64,000 nt of DNA. It comes from JADJPO01 sp963825645. GTDB taxonomy: Bacteria > Actinomycetota > Actinomycetes > Actinomycetales > Kineosporiaceae. The stretch is taken from contig CAWGTT010000001.1 in the NCBI GenBank assembly GCA_963825645.1, positions 372,001 to 436,000 on the forward strand, written 5' to 3'. Below the pieces are notes generated by a model. It saw only the letters and a program-made list of their open reading frames with translations. It searched no databases and was not told where the DNA came from. The stretch's first letter is position 1; every line of letters starts with the position of its first letter. Shown piece after piece: positions 61,464-64,000 of this stretch. The position numbers and the translations under genes were made by a program.

Positions 61464-61660
61464 GCCACCGTGATCCGGGGGATCGTCGCGCGGACCGTCC
61501 AGCCGCCGTCCGGGCTCGGCCCGGCCTCGAGCGTGCCCTCCAGCAGCTCGCCGCGCTCGGTCATGCCGACAAGCCCGTACCGCTGCCCCGGTCGCCTCCC
61601 CGGTCTCGGGAACCGTCCAGCCGGCCGTCGTCGGTGACCTCGATCCGGACCGCGTCGTCG
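61457..61660 (-). pseudogene. C-terminal fragment of a NarL-type sensor kinase, frameshifted
   Basis: One frame gives VRIEVTDDGRLDGSRDRGG and a second gives GLVGMTERGELLEGTLEAG then GGWTVRATIPR and a stop, together the G-box end of a HATPase domain. The switch of frame near the GLVGM motif shows a frameshift. Nothing upstream resembles the rest of a kinase. Order (kinase then regulator) is that of an ordinary two-component operon, now decayed. Confidence 0.65.
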
Positions 61661-61720
61661 TCCCCCCACCACACAAACCAGGATCAGCGGCTGGCCCCGG
61701 CGGCACCCGGACTGACCCAG

Positions 61721-62019
61721 ATGGCCACCACCTTCGCGGTGATCTGGTCGGTCCTGCTCCTGGCCACCGGCATGATCAGCCTGGTCGGCCAGCGCGCCGC
61801 CGTCGAGTTCGCCGCGGACGACCGAGGCGCCGCAGTCTCACTGTGGTCGGCGGTCAGCGCCGTCCACGAGGGTCTCGGCGGGGGCATCGAGCTCGTCGGC
61901 GCCGTGTGGATCCTGCTGCTTGGGCTCTCGTTCCCCAGGTGAGTGACGCCGCGTCGGTCTTCGGGCTCGGCTTGCTCGCCTGGTACCTCTGGGCCGGTGT
62001 GGTCCTGCTTCGTCGCTGA
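61721..62019 (+). pseudogene. Fragments of a DUF4386-like membrane protein
   Basis: MATTFAVIWSVLLLATGMISL, then SAVHEGLGGGIELVGAVWILLLG up to a stop at 61942, resembles the middle of a multi-pass membrane protein. In the overlapping frame 61939-62019, ASVFGLGLLAWYLWAGVVLLR looks like its C-terminus. Both ends of the usual protein, and a central part, are missing. A truncated remnant is the best reading. Confidence 0.5.
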
Positions 62020-62056
62020 CCGGGGACCCGGCCGGTGGCGACTAGGGTTTCGGGGC

Positions 62057-62209
62057 ATGACCGGAAACGGGGGATCTCACCTGAGTGCCGGCGCCGTGAC
62101 GGCGCCGGTACTTCCCCGTGGTCCCGTCGTCCTGGGAGCTGCCGGGATCGTGATCGCGGTCCACGGGATGCGCCGTGAGCCGCAGTCCATGCGAGGGGAG
62201 CGGCGGTGA
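62057..62209 (+). CDS. Putative small membrane protein ahead of the VanZ-like gene
   Basis: 50 residues (MTGNGGSHLSAGAV start) with one hydrophobic segment, PVVLGAAGIVIAVHGM. There is no Shine-Dalgarno, but TAGGGT ends eight bases before the ATG, suggesting a leaderless start. Its stop overlaps the VanZ-like start (gtgatga), consistent with coupling. Short length and lack of a known family keep confidence low. Confidence 0.35.
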   Translation: MTGNGGSHLSAGAVTAPVLPRGPVVLGAAGIVIAVHGMRREPQSMRGERR

Positions 62210-62592
62210 TGACAGACCTGCCTGGGCAGGGCAAGACAGCCCCGTGGCGGTTTGCGCGTCGCCAGATGTCCCGGCGCAACCGGGGGATCCTGTTCTGGGC
62301 CGCCGTCGCCGTGCAGCTGGCGGTGCTCTACTTCCCGGACGCCTCCGGCGCGCCGTCCATCGGCGGACTGGACACCCTCGCCCACATGGTGATCTTCGGT
62401 GCCGTGCTCTACACCGGTGTCCGTTTCGGGCTGCCGGCGCTGCCGCTGGGGATGGTGCTGCTGGCCCATGCCGTGGTCAGCGAGCTGGTGCAGCACTGGG
62501 TGTTGCCGAACCGGTCCGGGGACTGGCACGACAGTGCCGCAGACGTGATCGGCGTGGCCCTGGCCTACCTGGTGCTGCGAGAGCGGCGGTGA
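62209..62592 (+). CDS. VanZ-like membrane protein
   Basis: 127 residues from ATG 62209 (gggag nine bases upstream); GTG 62206 is an alternative. About four hydrophobic helices. The VanZ-like signature is clear: GLDTLAHMVIFGAVLYTG and VVSELVQHWVLPNRSGDWHD followed by SAADVIGVALAYLVL. The family contributes to teicoplanin resistance in some bacteria, but the general function is unknown. Its stop overlaps the yqgE start (GTGA). Confidence 0.8.
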   Translation: MTDLPGQGKTAPWRFARRQMSRRNRGILFWAAVAVQLAVLYFPDASGAPSIGGLDTLAHMVIFGAVLYTGVRFGLPALPLGMVLLAHAVVSELVQHWVLPNRSGDWHDSAADVIGVALAYLVLRERR

Positions 62593-63146
62593 GCGACCCC
62601 CTCGTCGGTCGGCTGCTGGTGGCCACCCCGCTGCTGGAGGACCCGAACTTCCGGCGGACCGTGGTCCTGATACTTGACCACTCCGGTGGCGGCGCGATGG
62701 GCATCGTGGTGAACCGACCGCGGCGCGAGCAGGTCGCCCTGGTGCTGCCGGACTGGCAGCCGTACGTGACCGCGCCCGCGGTGTTGTTCCAGGGCGGCCC
62801 GGTGGGGCTGGACAGCGCGCTCGGCCTGGTCGGCGTACCCGGGGACGACGACGAGCCGGTGGGGGTTCGGCGGATCCTCGGCTCGATCGGCCTGGTGGAC
62901 CTCGACATTCCGCCCCAGGTCGTGGCGGGCGGGGTCGCCGGCATCAGGATCTTCGCCGGTCACGCGGGCTGGGGGAGTGGACAGCTCGAGAGCGAGATCG
63001 AGGAGGGGGCCTGGTACACCGTCGACGCCGAAGCGCGGGATGCCTTCACCGACACCCCCCAGGACCTGTGGCGCACGGTGCTGCGCCGCCAACGCGGCGA
63101 TCTGGCCTTCATGTCCAGCTACCCCGACGACCCCACGGACAACTGA
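62589..63146 (+). CDS. YqgE/AlgH family protein (DUF179)
   Basis: 185 residues from GTG 62589 in a four-base overlap with the VanZ-like gene. Family motifs: GRLLVATPLLEDPNFRRTVV, GAMGIVVNRP, VLFQGGPVG, RIFAGHAGWGSGQLESEIEEG (shortened to FAGHAGWGSGQLE) and a C-terminal DLWRTVLRR. The fold is known but the biochemical role is not settled; AlgH was first linked to alginate regulation in Pseudomonas. It is convergent with the M1 peptidase, with a long hairpin between. Confidence 0.92.
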   Translation: MSDPLVGRLLVATPLLEDPNFRRTVVLILDHSGGGAMGIVVNRPRREQVALVLPDWQPYVTAPAVLFQGGPVGLDSALGLVGVPGDDDEPVGVRRILGSIGLVDLDIPPQVVAGGVAGIRIFAGHAGWGSGQLESEIEEGAWYTVDAEARDAFTDTPQDLWRTVLRRQRGDLAFMSSYPDDPTDN

Positions 63147-63162
63147 CCCGACCTGACTGACC

Positions 63163-63215
63163 CGAGTGGACACTTTCTCGAGAACACGCCCGCGTGTTCT
63201 CGAGATGTCCACTCG
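63163..63215. terminator. Long hairpin between convergent genes
   Basis: Outer arms CGAGTGGACA (63163-63172) and TGTCCACTCG (63206-63215) and inner 13-base arms CTCGAGAACACGC (63177-63189) and its complement (63192-63204) give 23 base pairs, with a small internal loop and a two-base tip. It sits 17 bases after the yqgE stop and before the end of the M1 peptidase gene, and could end transcription both ways. Confidence 0.8.
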
Positions 63216-63221
63216 AGTGGT

Positions 63222-63285
63222 CCAGTCCGGTCGGGTCACGGTCCGGTCCGGTCCGGTCAGGTCAGGTCGGCGGTCGGTCAGCGCC
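63222..63285. repeat. Imperfect tandem CCGGT/CAGGT pentamers
   Basis: Units of GGTCC, GGTCA and GGTCG recur in series (cggtccggtccggtcaggt and continuing), directly behind the long hairpin and up to the stop codon of the M1 peptidase. Confidence 0.6.
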
Positions 63286-64000
63286 CAGCGGGCGGCTGCG
63301 GCTTGACCGGGGCGTACAGCCAGGCGTGGAAGAACGTGTCCAGCTGTTTCCTGCTCACCTTCTCGGCGAGGGCGATCAGGTCGGCGGTGGTGACCGTCCC
63401 TCCCGCGTTGTCCTTCGCCCACCGCTTGAGCAGCATGAAGAACCGCTGGTCCCCGATGGTCAGGCGCAGTGCGTGCAGAGTTGCCGCGCCGCGTTCGTAG
63501 ACCGGGTCGACGAACAGGCCGAGCGGTCCCGGGTCGGCGATCACCGTCGTCCAGAACTCGTCGGTGTCCGGGATCGCCATCACCTTCTCGAACTGCTCCT
63601 GTGCCGTGCCCTGCCCCCGGTGCTCGGCCCACAGCCACTGTGAGTACGTGGCGAACCCCTCGTTCAGCCAGATGTGCTGCCACTGCGCGGGGCTGACGCT
63701 GTCGCCGACCCACTGGTGGGCCAGCTCGTGAGCGACCGTGCTCTCCCGGGCGACCTGGGAGTACACCGGGCGGGTCTGGGTCTCCAGGGCGTAGCCGACG
63801 CTGTCGTCGTCGACGATCGCGCCGAAGGAGCTGAACGGGTACCGGCCGTAGAAGCCTTCGAAGAAGGAGATCATCTCCGGCTGAAGGGCGAGGCTGGCCT
63901 CGGTGGTGGCGAGGTCGGCCGGGGTCAGGTCCGCATCGACGGCGTTGATGATGGTCAGGTTCCGTGGCCCCCGGGACCGGGTCAGCTCGTAGTTCCCGAC
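63278..64000 (-). CDS. M1-family metallopeptidase, N-terminal part beyond the window
   Basis: Minus-strand frame open to the window edge (241 codons including the stop). The zinc site is complete: HELAHQWVGDSV with HExxH, and the third ligand Glu 18 residues later in WLNEGFATYSQWLW. The preceding FGAIVDDDSVGYALETQTRP occupies the position of the exopeptidase substrate loop, although the usual GAMEN reads as GYALETQ here. VYERGAATLHALRLTIGD belongs to the catalytic domain. It is probably an aminopeptidase. The protein ends shortly after the catalytic domain (FFHAWLYAPVKPQPPAGR), so it lacks the long C-terminal helical domain of PepN. The signal sequence, if any, is outside the window. Confidence 0.88.
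   Translation of the reverse strand, partial: VGNYELTRSRGPRNLTIINAVDADLTPADLATTEASLALQPEMISFFEGFYGRYPFSSFGAIVDDDSVGYALETQTRPVYSQVARESTVAHELAHQWVGDSVSPAQWQHIWLNEGFATYSQWLWAEHRGQGTAQEQFEKVMAIPDTDEFWTTVIADPGPLGLFVDPVYERGAATLHALRLTIGDQRFFMLLKRWAKDNAGGTVTTADLIALAEKVSRKQLDTFFHAWLYAPVKPQPPAGR

Overview
The window is very GC-rich bacterial DNA that reads as an actinomycete (class Actinomycetia). The signs are a WhiB1-type regulator next to a PdtaS-type kinase, DUF2505, DUF6912 and Rv3235-family proteins, monomeric isocitrate dehydrogenase, a 180-kDa-type NAD-glutamate dehydrogenase, many GTG starts, GTGA/ATGA gene overlaps and probable leaderless genes. From memory, the order secA / Rv3235 family / WS-DGAT / pdtaS / whiB1 recalls Mycobacterium tuberculosis Rv3219-Rv3240, and prfB-ftsEX-smpB recalls Rv3100c-Rv3105c. 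The lineage looks like a non-mycobacterial actinomycete; I cannot fix the genus.

Layout. 1-5100: a partial sacsin-type GHKL ATPase, a secreted protein of unknown role, and a TetR repressor divergent from a membrane protein, with four operator-like dyads between them. 5083-10934: a surface-glycan-like locus. A WavE-family protein is divergent from a six-gene cluster (a GT2-like protein that has lost its metal motif, a GDPD-type phosphodiesterase, a HAD phosphatase, two nucleotidyltransferases around a cupin), and the last five genes overlap by four bases each. 10943-15134: a double-GNAT protein and secA. 15173-24963: a sulfur-oxidation module. The minus strand carries an Fe-S subunit joined to an NrfD anchor across an apparent frameshift, a cytoplasmic molybdenum subunit, a TorD chaperone, DsrE2 and TusA. 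A divergent ArsR gene and a CstB-like persulfide dioxygenase/rhodanese plus a SulP transporter complete it.

24956-42491: core metabolism and regulation: mdh, icd, Rv3235 family, HAD, WS/DGAT, DUF6912, pruA, DUF2505, NAD-GDH, PdtaS, whiB1 and an RsbW-like anti-sigma protein. PruA and GDH carry proline and glutamate carbon to 2-oxoglutarate beside two TCA enzymes. 42717-53394: an orphan FHA-FtsK/EssC-like ATPase divergent from a DUF3516 helicase, a PilZ protein divergent from a GGDEF-EAL protein (a c-di-GMP pair), and a sulfotransferase.

53434-60361: prfB, a RIO kinase (opposite strand), ftsE with an unusual insertion, ftsX, an M23 hydrolase likely activated by FtsEX, smpB and the tmRNA gene, which together give trans-translation and division functions. 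60379-62019: a small DUF5808-like gene, a coding-like ORF and a decayed patch with fragments of a response regulator, a sensor kinase and a membrane protein. 62057-64000: a small ORF, a VanZ-like protein, YqgE/AlgH, a long hairpin, and the C-terminal part of an M1 aminopeptidase running off the window.

All calls are from reading the sequence and memory of families; no database search was run. Start codons were chosen by Shine-Dalgarno sites, overlaps and family N-termini.
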